Assembly (NCBI GenBank): GCA_017311185.1 | Contig: JAESUZ010003091.1 | Location: 124,001-188,000 of the forward strand | Reading direction: 5' to 3' | Source: Proteles cristata cristata | Lineage: Eukaryota; Chordata; Mammalia; Carnivora; Hyaenidae | DNA: 64,000 nt | Shown here: positions 22,462 to 33,286 of the stretch, piece after piece | How positions within the stretch are numbered: the stretch's first letter is position 1 | Layout: each line of letters starts with the position of its first letter | The notes under the pieces: model-generated | Told to the model about the DNA's origin: nothing | Seen by the model: only the letters and a program-made list of their open reading frames with translations | Databases searched by the model: none | Made by a program: the position numbers and the translations under genes

Positions 22462-25400
22462 CTGGGGGTGGGGGGAAGAGGGGGATGAGAGGGCCACATT
22501 ACTGCCACCGCAGCAGAAAGAGCCAAAGCTCCATGTAAGCTAGCTCCGGGCAACAGAGTGTGGGCAACGGAGTGTGCTGAACCGGGCCCCACCATCTCAA
22601 GAGAGGCACAACCATAGTGATGCCAATGGCCTGCGGCAGAGCGCTCGCTAAGCCAGACGCCAAATTCAGAGGGAGAAACACAATGAACCGATCTTAAATT
22701 CAACTGCATATGGCATCATGTCCATCCCAGACTCAGGAACCCAAATTCTTTTCTTTATTTTTCATTTCTAAGTAGGCTTCATGCCCAGGGCAATATCCAA
22801 CACGGAGCCTGAACTCACCAGCTGTGAGATCAAGGGTTGGACATGTAACCGACTGAGCCACCCAGCTGCCCACCCCTGCTTTTTTAAAGAGATTTTTTAA
22901 AAAAGTAATCTCTACACCCAACATGGGGCTCCAATTTACAACCCCAAGGTCGAGAGTCACATGTTCCACCTACTGAGCCAGCCGGGCACACGAGGAACCT
23001 GAATTCTCATGTCACCTAACTCAGATTTTGGAAGGAGGCAAAAAGCAGCGACTCGCACCTGCCAACTTGGATGCAGAAGTCTCCACGGATGGTGCCGGGC
23101 TTGGAGTCTGCAGGGTTGGTCTCCCCGAGCATCACCCGGCCTGTCTTCACCACATTCAGCCCCTCCCAGACCTCCGAGGAGAAAAGAACACATGGTCAAG
23201 GAAGAAAACCACTCTCAGCAGAAAATCTGAAAATTATTCATTCAAAAAAACAAAGCAAAACAAAACAAAAGCCCCCTTAACACTGAAGAGATGTTCACAG
23301 AGCATCTACTTACTCCCAACATAAGAGGCGGGTGTCCCTGCCTCCACTCCTGCCTTTCCACCACCCATTCTGAGAAGATCAGTCTTTAAAAATGCCCAGC
23401 GTAACACCTCCCACGGCATGCGCCCCAGAGCCCGTGAAGTACGAGGCCAGCACAGCCCCACCCGACCTGGCCCCTGCCCTCTCAGCTCATCTCTGAGCTC
23501 ATGTCATCTGACCTTCTCTCTTACCCACCAGGCCTCAGCTGCTCCAACTCTCTTTTCTGTGCTTCAAAAGCCCAGGCCCTCTGCACAGGCTGCGTTCCGG
23601 CTAAGAACGCAGTTCAGTGTGATTTTGTGTGCGTCTGGCTCCTTCTTCTCAGATCTCAGCCTGAAAAGCACGTCCCTTGACCACGCAATCTAAAGTGGTC
23701 ACTTGTCACAGCACCCTATTTCATTTCTGTGCAAATCACTGAGCACTAGCTACTATGTGTATGTATTTCTTCATTACCTGCCCATCTTCCCCTTCAAGAT
23801 GTGTAGGCAAGGAAAGCTATGAAAGTAAGTACCTATGCTGTCTCATTCATGACTGGACCCCCAGTGTCTAGAAGAAAGTGTGGCACAGTGAGAATTACTG
23901 CAATAAGCAAGAGACAAGGTGCCTGCCCTCCAGAAGCGTAGAATCAGGCAGATGCTCCTGATCACTCTCAGCTTTGAGTAGCTCTGAGTCTTCAGTTCAG
24001 CAAACAAATGTATTTTGTCTTTGGTGGGTCGGAAAGCAAACTCACACCCTGACAGTCCAAGCCTCCCAGCCCTCCCGGCCCCCACTCCCTCGGTATTAAG
24101 TGAGGACTTGGCATCAGAGGCAGGAATCGCAACACACCCTCTTGGCCCCCAACTGAGTTATTCACATCAATACCCTCACACCTGCGCACTCACCATGGCA
24201 ACCACAGGCCCCGACTGCATGTACTTCACCAGGCCGGCAAAGAACGGACGGTCCTTCAGGTCAATGTAGTGTTCCTTGAGAAGGTCTTCGGAAGCCTATG
24301 TCACGGGACAGAGAATGAGAATTGGCCTGCAGACTATCTAAGAATCAGCCATCTAGTTATTGCCCATTCACTGCTGTTTGAAATGTGAGCCTTAGGGGTG
24401 CCTGGGAGGCTCAGTCGGTTAAACGGAGGACTCCAGCTCAGGTCATGATCTCACGCTTTGTAAGTTCAAGCCCCACGTCAGCCTCTGTGCTGACAGCTCA
24501 GAGCGTGGAGCCTGCTTCAGATTCTGTGTCTCCCTTTCTCTCTCTGTCCCTTTCCCACTCTCACTCTGCTTCTCTCTCTCTCTCTCAAAAATAAAGATTA
24601 AAGAAAAATTAAAAAATAAATGAAATGTGAGCTCTTAGCTCACTGATTTGGTTACAACCCAATCCATTCCCAACACTCTCAGAGGGGAGCAGTGCCAGAG
24701 ACTAAAAGTGTGTCAGCTTTGTACCAATTTCCCCTCGACCGGCCTTGATTGATCAAAAAAGAACCACAGAATATTAGAATTAAATCCAGCAATCCCACTC
24801 CAGACAGGAAAACTAACAATACAATGAATTTCCATTCACTGAGAGCAAGCCTCAACTAACACATGAAAAGGAAGTGGGGTTGGGGAGAGGGGTCTTGGCA
24901 TTCGATGGGAAGCAAAGTGAATCAGGCCGCTTCTCAGGGATACTTCACATTCATTCAGAAGATGAAGGCCGGGTGTGGTAACTATGCAATTCCACACAAA
25001 CCACTCAAAAGAACATGACATGTGGGGCACCTGGGTGGCTCAGATGGGGGAGCGTCTGACTGCTGGTATTGGCTCAGGTCACGATCTTGTGGTTTCATGG
25101 GTCTGAGCCCTGTGTTGGGCTCTGCACTGGCAGCATGGAGCCTGCTTGGGATTCTTTCTCTTTCTCTCCCTCTCTCTCTGCCCCTCCCCTGCCTGTACTG
25201 TCTCTGTCTCTCTCAAAATAAATAAATAAAACTTTTAGAACATGACATCTAGCAATAAGTAACTTCGCTGAAGAAGGAACTAGAAACTGTCACACTGCAA
25301 GGCCGGTATGTGGGACCAAATCAAGTTAGCTGGAGACCAAACCACCCACTTAGCACTCCCAACTGGCTCGGCTATGTTCCCTCTTTGCCACCGCACACAC

Positions 25401-27473
25401 GCGTGTTCAGGGTCCAAGAAGGACCCTCGGTGCCCCCAGTTCTGCGGTGTGATGCTGTGGAGGGCACACGGGGCTATACTCGCAGGCATGGGGATCTACT
25501 GCCAAAAATGCACATCCAGAACATCCTCCTGTTCAGCCCCGGCTGCTGCTGACTTGCCAATGTAGGATCACACAGTGCATGATCATTCACGTTAGCAGCT
25601 CACCCTCTCCCACCCCCCACCCCCCAGACCAAATCCAAGACTGGTAGTGGCGGCCTCCTGACACACAGGGACTTGACCTTCCCTTACCGGATGACTCTCT
25701 CTTTTTTTTTTTAATATATTTTTTATTTATTTCTAGGAGAGAGAGAGAGAGAGAGAGAGAGATAGCGCGAGCAAGGGAGGGTCAGAGAGAGAGGGAGATA
25801 CAGACTCTGAAACAGGCTCCAGGCTCTGAGCTGGCAGTCAGCACAGAGCCCGACGCAGGGCTCGAACCCACGAACCTCGAGATCATGACCTAAGCGAAAG
25901 TCGGACGCCCAACTGACTAAGCCACCCAGGCACCCCTGGATGACTCTCTTAATTCTAGCAATCGGTGCTGATTATCTTTAATCTACACAACAGATGACAG
26001 CATTTTTTCTGGAGGAGGGGGACATCAAGTTTTCCCTCCTCCCCATCACAGGTAAAAAACCCTGACTCAAGGCAGCCAACCCTCCCCCCAGTCTTCACCA
26101 AGCCCACGCCCTTGATAGGAACTTGGTGTCACAGAAAAAAATGCACACACTTAGGAGTCAGAGAGATGCAGGTTAAAATCCTCCCCGGAGCATCACTGGC
26201 TTCCTGTCTTCCGATTCATTACTTAGCCTCTCCAGGCCCCAGGTTCCAACTACAGAGATAAGTAGGCCTCTGGGCGGTCCCGAGGGCTAAAGGAAGCACG
26301 CGTGTCCAGCCCAAGGTCAGTGCCTGACCCACAACACCGTTCATTTCGCTTTACCTTCAAAACCTAATTTAAGATGCAGACTGTCTGGAAAGCAGTGCTG
26401 ACCCAATACCCGGCGCAGGCCATTCCATCACATGCCTCCCTCTGCATTAACACCCGTCTAACCCCGCCCCCCCCACAATACTAAAGCAGTTTTCCCAAAA
26501 CATCACGCAGGAACTAAGTTGCAAACCAACCTAAATGAGTGGCGCCCGGGTGGCTTAGTCAGTTAAGCGTCCGACTTTCGCTTAGGTCATGATCTCGCGG
26601 TTCGTGGGTTCGAGCCCTGCGTCAGGCCCTGTGCTGACTGCCAGCTCAGAGCCTGGAGCCTGTTTCAATCTGACTCCCTCTCTCTCTGACCCTCCCCTGC
26701 TCGCTCTGTCTCTCTCCTAGAAATAAATAAAACATTAAAAAAAAAAAACCAACCTAAATGTAAAATGCCCCAGCAGAATCCAAAGATGACCCTAGTGATA
26801 GAAAAAAAGGCTGTCCCCTAATTTATGTGCTTTGAGATTTGAATCCTGTCTAAACAAGGGTTCTTGGCCAATTAATCCTTTCCAGTTTTTAAAAATACTG
26901 TTCGGCAGGCGTCTTGCAAGTGTGTGTGGTCTCAACAGTTTTCGAGTGGGCTTCCCCAAGGGCAAAACCTCAGATTTCCCCCCAACATCCCCCGATGGTG
27001 CCTAATATATGCTACACACTAAATAAGGACAGAAAGATTTCCTTGCTGATAAACCACCTGTCTCAGACAGGGAGGTGGGGGAGGGGAGAAGGTCTCTGAA
27101 ATAATCTGTTCAGGAAGCTCCAGACAGGAGCTCAAATGCGCCCAGGGGCTTTGAGTCAGAGATCACAGTGCTGGGTGACAAACGGAACCCTGCATTGCTA
27201 AAGGGAAAAGGGAGAGAGTGCATCTCCAAAAGCCTGTCGTCCCGTCGTGGGGAAGACTAAAAAGGAGGGGAGAGGAGAAACCGAGAGGCTCACATGCAAT
27301 GTTACCCTGGACTCCAACAGAACTATGGAGAAAAGAAGGCCACTTACCTGAATTAATTTCATAGCAACGAGGCGGAACCCCTTTTGCTCAAAACGCTTGA
27401 TGATCTCTCCCACGAGGCTGCGCTGGACCCCATCAGGCTTGATGGCAATGAAGGTGCGTTCGCTGTTGGCCAT
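22344..27473 (-). CDS. NME1: NME1, nucleoside diphosphate kinase A (NM23-H1), four coding exons
   Basis: NDP kinase A makes the acidic subunit of the NDK hexamer, which balances NTP pools by a ping-pong phospho-histidine reaction. It is also known as a metastasis suppressor. The coding exons on minus are 27473-27348, 24295-24194, 23171-23059 and 22461-22344: 459 nt, 152 residues plus stop. K12, Y52, F60, R88, T94, R105, N115, H118 and S120 are all present. [11 protein letters not shown] and CAQNWIYE at the C-terminus are NME1 hallmarks. Residue 69 is Gln and 135 is Arg, unlike the Asn and Lys of NME2. Position 4 is Ser (Cys in human) and position 19 is Ser (Gly in human). All its splice sites are GT-AG. 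The gene lies 4 kb upstream of NME2 on the same strand, the ancestral tandem pair. Confidence 0.97.
22748..22991 (-). repeat. Two short CAN SINEs in tandem, NME1 intron 4
   Basis: Reverse copies at about 22748-22872 and 22878-22991, each with a GAGCCA head. The second is clear from AGTAATCTCTACACCCAAC. Confidence 0.85.
23059..23171 (-). CDS. NME1: NME1 coding exon 4 (residues 77-114)
   Basis: 113 nt with acceptor CTCCTCGGAG and donor GGCAG|GTGCGA. It encodes [19 protein letters not shown] and on to DFCIQVG, identical to the human protein over this exon as I know it. Confidence 0.97.
24194..24295 (-). CDS. NME1: NME1 coding exon 3 (residues 43-76)
   Basis: 102 nt. It encodes [19 protein letters not shown] and on to QSGPVVAM. 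Acceptor GTGACATAG, donor ATG|GTGAGT. The donor is canonical, in contrast to the same junction in NME2. Confidence 0.97.
24395..24618 (+). repeat. Felid CAN SINE in NME1 intron 2
   Basis: GGGGTGCCTGGGAGGCTCAG head. GAAATGTGAGC is duplicated at both sides. It is antisense to NME1. Confidence 0.92.
25023..25238 (+). repeat. CAN SINE in NME1 intron 2
   Basis: GGGGCACCTGGGTGGCTCAG head; GAACATGACAT is duplicated at both ends. Diverged middle. Confidence 0.92.
25702..25936 (-). repeat. Young felid CAN SINE in NME1 intron 2
   Basis: Reverse young-type copy (CCTAAGCGAAAGTCGG) with TSD GGATGACTCTCT at both ends. A long GA run lies next to the T-rich tail. Confidence 0.95.
26541..26746 (+). repeat. 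Young felid CAN SINE in NME1 intron 2
   Basis: Plus young-type copy (GACTTTCGCTTAGG) bounded by AACCAACCTAAATG. It has lost its first few bases. Confidence 0.95.
27348..27473 (-). CDS. NME1: NME1 coding exon 2 (residues 1-42)
   Basis: Acceptor CCTCAG then GACC-ATG-G; donor CAG|GTAAGT. It encodes [15 protein letters not shown] and on to [10 protein letters not shown]. The AMKL(I/M)Q end is shared with NME2 in this window. Confidence 0.97.
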
Positions 27474-27798
27474 GGTCCTGAGGACGGACAGCGCGAAGAT
27501 GAAACAGCGCTGAATATCCTGCCTGCATCATTATCCTTCTCAAGCGGATTACCCCATAAAGCTGGTTTATATCCATCACTCCCACTCCAAAAGTCTCTCT
27601 GGTAGAAACCCAGCTCCTAGTGTTTACCACACAGGGCTACTTTTAAGACACATTTTAAAGCTATTATGTATAAACACCATTCCTAACAATGGAAGTTGTA
27701 CACACCAATAAGGATTGTGCTACTGCAGAGTATGAATGTGTTCACAAGTGATGCTCTGAAAACACTCTAGAAGAGCACATGTATAAAAACTGTTCCTA

Positions 27799-28390
27799 AA
27801 GGGAGCACCTGGGTGCTCAGTCAGTTAAGTGTCTGACTCTTGATTTCAGTTTCATGAGTTCAAGCCCCACATCGGGCTCTCTGATGACCACGTGGAGCCT
27901 GCTTGGGATTCTCCCTCTCTCTCTGCTCCTCCTCCCACTTGCACTCTGTCTCTCTCAAAATAAATAAACTTTAAAAAAAAAGAGAGAGAGAGAGGTGCCC
28001 AGGTGACTCAGTTCGTTGACTTTGGCTCAGGTGATGACCTCACAGTTCGGGAGTTCAAGCCTCACGTCAGGCTCTGTGCCGACAGCTTCAGAGCCTGGAG
28101 CCTGCTTCGGATTCTGTCTCTCTTCTCTCTCTGCCCCCCTCACTTGTACTCTGTCTCTCTCAAAAATAAAATAAACTAGGGCTCCTGGGTTGCTCAGTCA
28201 GTTAAGCGTTCGACTTCAGCTCATGTCATAATCTCATAGTTCGTGGGTTTGAGCCCCGTATCGGTCTCTGGGCTGACAGCTCAGAGCCTGAAGTCTGCTT
28301 CGGATTCTGTGTCTCCCTCTCTCTCTCTCTCCCCTTCCCCCACTAGTACTCTGTCTCTCTCGGTCTTTCAAAAATAAATACATGTTTACA
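27799..28390 (+). repeat. Three CAN SINEs head to tail in NME1 intron 1
   Basis: Plus copies at about 27799-27980, 27993-28176 and 28178-28390, each with its own head and A-rich tail. All are diverged. Confidence 0.88.
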
Positions 28391-29639
28391 AAAAAAGAAA
28401 AAAGAAAAGAAACATAAAAATAGAAAGACAATTTGCTAAAAAAATAATAAAGTACCTAAAGGAAAAAAAGAATCTTCCCTAAGAGAGAGGGAAAAAAAGC
28501 AAAAACAAAAATCTAATTCCTCCTCAGTCCCCTTATCTCTGAACTGATATCCCAGGACGGGGAAGGGTGAGAAGCGGGGACTGTGATTTCTATCGCATTT
28601 GACTTAATAAGCTTCCATTAAGCATCTATTTTGTACCCAACACTGTGGCAAAACTAAGGTAGGCGAGGTTAAAAAAAAAAAAAAGAAGAAGAAGAAGAAG
28701 ACGACATTTTGTGAATAATCCTGAGAAAGGAGCCACATGATCAAGCGGCGTCAGGTAAAAAGCAGAATGAAACAGCCTGATCTACTACTACAGTCATGGT
28801 TTTGGAACTGAAAGGGGTTTTAGAGATTATTTTGTTAGAATCCCCTTCATTTCAAGAATGAGAAAACAAATCTAGAGCACCGGAATGAGGGCCAAATTCC
28901 CAACTTCCCAACCCGATGCAATTTATGCTACATCATAAGACGTCCTGAAGATTCTGACAAAGCAATAAAAGAGGGATCCTGGGAGAACCAGAGCCATTAG
29001 TACTATGTGAGCCGGGACTTCATGCAGGAAAGAAGCCTAGAGAATGTCTAGCCCAGACCTTGCCTTTTGCAGAGAAGTCTGGGCTCAGGACCTGCTCTGC
29101 CTCCACAGGATGAGAATGGAGGAGGCCCCTGACCTTGAATGGCAAACCCTAACGTGGATCGCCACACCACCTCCTGGCTCTCTCTTCCTGTACTTTAACC
29201 TGATTACAGCCCCTTAATATATTTGAATTTTCTGTCTGTGGGTCTGTCTCCCCACTGGTCTGGGCCTGTATACAAGGGCGGTTTACTCCTGTGTCTGTCC
29301 CTGGCACCTAGCCTCCTGGCCTAGCACTCAAAAAGAGCAAAGAAAACGTCTTAAGTGGTAATCACCCTGCACCTCCGAGAAAAAGAGACAAAGCCCAAGG
29401 GCTGGCGGAGAACTCCCAATGGAAGCTCGAGACAGGCCGAGATTCCCCAGGAGAAAACGGGGCTAAAGAGCCACAAAGTGTCCCTATACCCATACCGTGT
29501 AAACGTATAAATGTCTTCCATACCAACCCAGACACACACACCCCTATCATTCATTCATTCATTCATTCAGAAAGAACCTACTAAGTCCCAACTCCGTACC
29601 CAGCACTGCAAGCGACAGAGACAAATAAGGCACAACCCC

Positions 29640-30110
29640 GGTCGTCGCGGCCCGATGGGAAAGGCAGCCTCGGACAAAGGCGAGTCCACGTGGCGTGGGA
29701 CCTGCGCTGACAGGTCTGCACGGGTCTCCCGGCGCTGCCCCGCCCTTCCCTGCCATCCCTCTAGCCACCTCCCGGAGCGGAACTCATCCGACCCCTTGGC
29801 CTCCCGTCCGCCGACCCCGCTGCTCTCCCCTTCCTCTCAGGCCCCCAAACCCATCTCACCCCTCCAGATGCTCGAGCTGCAACTCCGTCTGGGACAGCCG
29901 GCACCGGAAACACGCCCCGGCTCCACGTGGTTCCTGGCGCGGGCAGGCGCGGAACGCTTCTTTCGGGATCGGCTTCCGGGGAGTCCGTTTGACAGAACAC
30001 CGCTCGCCCACGCTTCCGCTTGAGAGTCGGGTGTCATTCTAAGGAGCAACGTTCCGACGTTTAACTTCCGGCACTGCGTGTTCTTGCTCTTCCGGCACGC
30101 TGCCTTTTTT
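29640..30110. promoter_or_regulatory. NME1: NME1 promoter region
   Basis: A CpG-enriched stretch surrounds exon 1. It contains an E-box CACGTG (29924-29929, within the 5' UTR), ETS-type CTTCCGG motifs at 29973, 30065 and 30089, and an AP-1 consensus TGACTCA at 30144-30150 just outside. There is no obvious TATA box. Factor binding is inferred from motifs only. Confidence 0.65.
29860..29966 (-). other. NME1: NME1 noncoding exon 1 (5' UTR)
   Basis: On minus, the sequence from GAAGCGTTCC through AACCACGTGG to GGAG is alignable with the 5' UTR of human NME1 mRNA as I remember it. It ends at a donor, GGAGGG|GTGAGA, at 29860/29859. Exon 2 follows after an intron of about 2.4 kb. The upstream edge is approximate. 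Confidence 0.7.
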
Positions 30111-30264
30111 TTTTTTTTTTTTCCCTTCTTCTTCAAGATTCTATGACTCATTTCCTTCGTTCAGGAGTAAATTGGCTTCCCGAGAGGTGGCGCTCCCACT
30201 TTGCCTGAAGTCTGAACGGACGCTTGACCTAGAAGGAGCCGCGTCTTTCTCTACTCATTCTTTC

Positions 30265-30600
30265 CAGCCCATCAAGCACTGCATTATTGAGTACCTACTA
30301 TGTGCCAGGCACTATTCCACAGCCTGGGGGCATAGCAGTAAACTCTTTTGGAGCTTCTGGTAGGGTGGGGAGTGGGGAACAAGGAATAAACAAATGAGCA
30401 AATTGCTGTGTAATACTTTGTATTATGTTAGCGCTGTAAAGAAAAAGTAGGGCAAGGGAGAAAGATGGAGGGAGAGGACTATCCTAAAAGGCTGGTTAGG
30501 AAAACTGTCTCTGAGGAAGCGACAGTGGAATAGAGCTGCATGAAGTGAGGTTACAAGTCTGGTGATTATCTGACAGCAGAGTATCACAGTGTGCAGACAG
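30265..30600 (+). repeat. Ancient mammalian-wide repeat (L2/MIR type)
   Basis: ATTGAGTACCTACTATGTGCCAGGCACT followed by sequence on stored and used repeats typical of very old LINE2/MIR-era elements; the exact family is uncertain. Confidence 0.55.
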
Positions 30601-30619
30601 TGATGGAAAATGCCATTGG

Positions 30620-31015
30620 AGGGGCGCCTGGGAGGCTCAGTCCGTTGAGCTTCTAACTCTTGATTTAGACGCAGACTCAAGTCTTGGTCTTAGGCAGGTG
30701 AGTTCCAGCTCCACATAAGCCTCTCATTGATAGTGAAAAGCCTGCTTGGTATTCTCTCTCTCTGTCTGAGAATGAATAAATAAACTTTAAATTAAAACCA
30801 CAATGAGGGGCGCCTGGGTGGCTCAATCTATTAAAGTGTCTGACTTCGGCTCCGGTCATGATCTCGCGGTTCGTGGGTTCGAGCCCCGAGTCGGGCTCTG
30901 TGCTGACAACTCAGAGCCTGGAGCCTGCTTCAGATTCTGTGTCTCCCTCTTTCTCTCTGACCCTCCCCTGCTCACGCTGTCTCTCTCTCTCTCTGAAATA
31001 AATAAAAAACATTTT
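30620..31015 (+). repeat. Two CAN SINEs head to tail
   Basis: Plus copies at about 30620-30790 (diverged, short) and 30808-31012 (close to consensus, GGGGCGCCTGGGTGGCTCAA head). Confidence 0.9.
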
Positions 31016-31067
31016 TAGAAAACACACAAATATCACTACACACCTATGGCTAAAAAATAAAAATATA

Positions 31068-31190
31068 GTAAGAGTGCCCATTGGCTCAGTGGGTAGAGCA
31101 TGAGATTTTTTTATATTGCTGTGGTGAGGCTGTGAGTTTGAGCCCCGAGAGGGAATAGAGTTTACTTTAAAATAGAAAAAAAAAAAATAG
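31068..31190 (+). repeat. Diverged short tRNA-type SINE
   Basis: GAGTGCCCATTGGCTCAGTG, GTTTGAGCCCCGAG and an A-run. An old short-family copy. Confidence 0.7.
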
Positions 31191-31787
31191 TGCCAATACT
31201 GTCAAGGAGGTGGAGGACCTGGACTTACTCATATATTACTGATGGGAATGTAAAAAGAATGGTATGGCCAATCTAGAAAAGTTTGGCCGTTTCTTATAAA
31301 ACTACCTAGGCACTTAACATATGACCCAATAATTGCACGCTTGGGTGTTTATCCCAGAGAAATTAAAGATTTATGTTCTGTTTACACAAAATCCTGTATT
31401 CAAATGTTCCTAGAAGCTTTGCTTGTAATAGCCAAGAACTGGAAACAACCCAAATGTCCATCAAGTGAAATCTTGAACAAATTATAGTCCATCCATACCA
31501 TGGAACACTACTCAATTAAAAAAAATCCCGGGGGGGGGAACTATTGACACACAGCAATTTGGATAAATCTCATGAGAGATTATGCTAAGTGAAAAACAGC
31601 CAATCACAAAAGGTCATATACTATATTATTGTGTATATATAAGGTTCTTGAATTCACAAAATTCTAAAGATAGAGAATTCATTAGGGGTGTCTAGGAGTC
31701 AGGGTGGGAGAGAGGGCATGAGTGTATTCCTAAAGGGGTGGTACAAGGGAGTCTTAGAGTGATGGACTAGTTCTGTATCTTGATTCT

Positions 31788-32000
31788 ATTTTTTTTTTAA
31801 TGTTTTTATTTCTGAGAGAGATACAGCATGAGCAGGGGAGGGTTAGAAAGAGAGGGAGATACAGAATTTGAAGCAGTCTCCAGGCTCTGAGCTGGCGGTC
31901 AGCACAGGGCCTGACACAGGGCTTGAACCCACGAACCGTGAGATCATAAACTGAGCTGAGGTCAGACGCTTGCTTAACCGACTGAGACACCCAGGTGCCC
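31788..32000 (-). repeat. CAN SINE inside the L1
   Basis: Reverse copy flanked by CTGTATCTTGATTCT on both sides. Confidence 0.95.
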
Positions 32001-32309
32001 CTGTATCTTGATTCTTGATTGTGGTGACAGTTACATGAATCTACACATGTAATAAAGTTGCATAGAACTATACATACACTCTAATGAAGGCATGTGAAAC
32101 TGATGAGATCTGACTAAACTCTGTGAATTATACCGATGTTGATTTCCTGGTTTTGTTATTGTTCTATAGTTACACAAGATGTTAACATTAGAGAACACTG
32201 GGTGAAAGATACATGGGACTTCCTTGTACATGTTATTTTGTTTTGGTTTCGTTTGCTTTTTTTGTTTTTTGTTTATGGTTGCTTTGTTTATGCAGCTTCC
32301 CATAAATCT

Positions 32310-32438
32310 TTTCTTTTTTAATCTTTTTAAATTTTATTTCTTTTTTTAAAGTGAGCTCTATACCCAATGTGGGGCTTGAACTCACAACCTTAAGATCAAC
32401 AGTCCCATGCTCCACTGACTGAGCCAGCCAGGCACCTT
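32310..32438 (-). repeat. Short CAN SINE inside the L1
   Basis: Reverse short-family copy; TTCCCATAAATCT is duplicated at each end. Confidence 0.92.
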
Positions 32439-32496
32439 ACAATTTCCCATAAATCTATAGTCATTTCAAAATTAAAAAAAAAAAAAAGGTTTAAAG

Positions 32497-33245
32497 GGGC
32501 ACTTGGCTGACTTAGTTAGAAGAGTGTGCAACTCTTGATCTCAGGGTGGTGAGTTCAAGCCACACGTTAGGTGTAGAGATTCTTAAAAAAAGTAAATAAA
32601 CTAAAAAAAAAAAAAGGGCCCTTGGATGGCTCAGTTGGAAGAGCATGCAACTCGATCTCAGGGTTGTGAGTTTGAGCCTCACATTGGATGTAGAGATTAC
32701 TTAAAAATAAAGGCTTAGAGGGGTGCCTGGGTGGTTTAGTCCAATAAAGGTCTGACTCTTGATCTCGCCTCAGGTCATGAACTCACAGTTCAAGTTTGAG
32801 CCCCGTGTTGGGCTCTGCACTAACAGTGCAGGGCCTGTTTGGAGTTTTCTCTCCCTCTCTCTGCCTCTACCACACTTGTGTCCTCTCTCTCTCTCTCTCT
32901 CAAAACAAATAAATAAACTTTAAAGTTTTTGAATAAAAATAAAAAACTGAAAGTTTAGGGGTGCCTGGATGGCTCAGTTGTTTGAGCATCTGATTCTTGG
33001 TTTCTGCTCAGATCATGATCTCATAGGTTGGTAAGTTCCAGCCCTGCATCAGTCTCTCTCTCGTTCTCTCTGTCTCTCCCTCCCTCTCTGCCCTTCTGCC
33101 CCCCCAAATAAATAAACTTAAAAAATAAAATAAAATAAAATAAAAGCTTAGGGGTACCTCTAAAAGTAGGTAGAGGATGTGACTCTTGAGCTTCGGATCA
33201 TGGTTTTGAGCCCCATGTTGGGCCTAGAGCTTACCTAATTATAAT

Positions 33246-33286
<41 letters not shown>

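Larger units (their letters stand above)
24296..27347 (-). other. NME1: NME1 intron 2
   Basis: A 3 kb intron with four SINEs: 24395(+), 25023(+), 25702(-) and 26541(+). The last two belong to the youngest felid type and form an inverted pair. A C-rich stretch (about 25605-25625) and short MIR-like sequence (about 26200-26340) are also present. Confidence 0.8.
31190..32490 (+). mobile_element. LINE-1 3' end, interrupted by two SINEs
   Basis: The text matches mammalian L1 3' UTR sequence (GGAAACAACCCAAATGTCCA, then ATTATGCTAAGTGAAA) and ends in an A-run near 32485. SINEs at 31788-32000 and 32310-32438 interrupt it, each with a TSD cut from the L1. No L1 coding sequence is present. Confidence 0.85.

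Noticed and set aside
31068..31190. tRNA-like sequence (GGCTCAGTGGGTAGAGCATG) that could be read as a tRNA gene
   Set aside because: It has box A and box B-like parts but is followed by the short SINE body and an A-run. It is a tRNA-derived SINE. The same holds for every tRNA-like match in the window.
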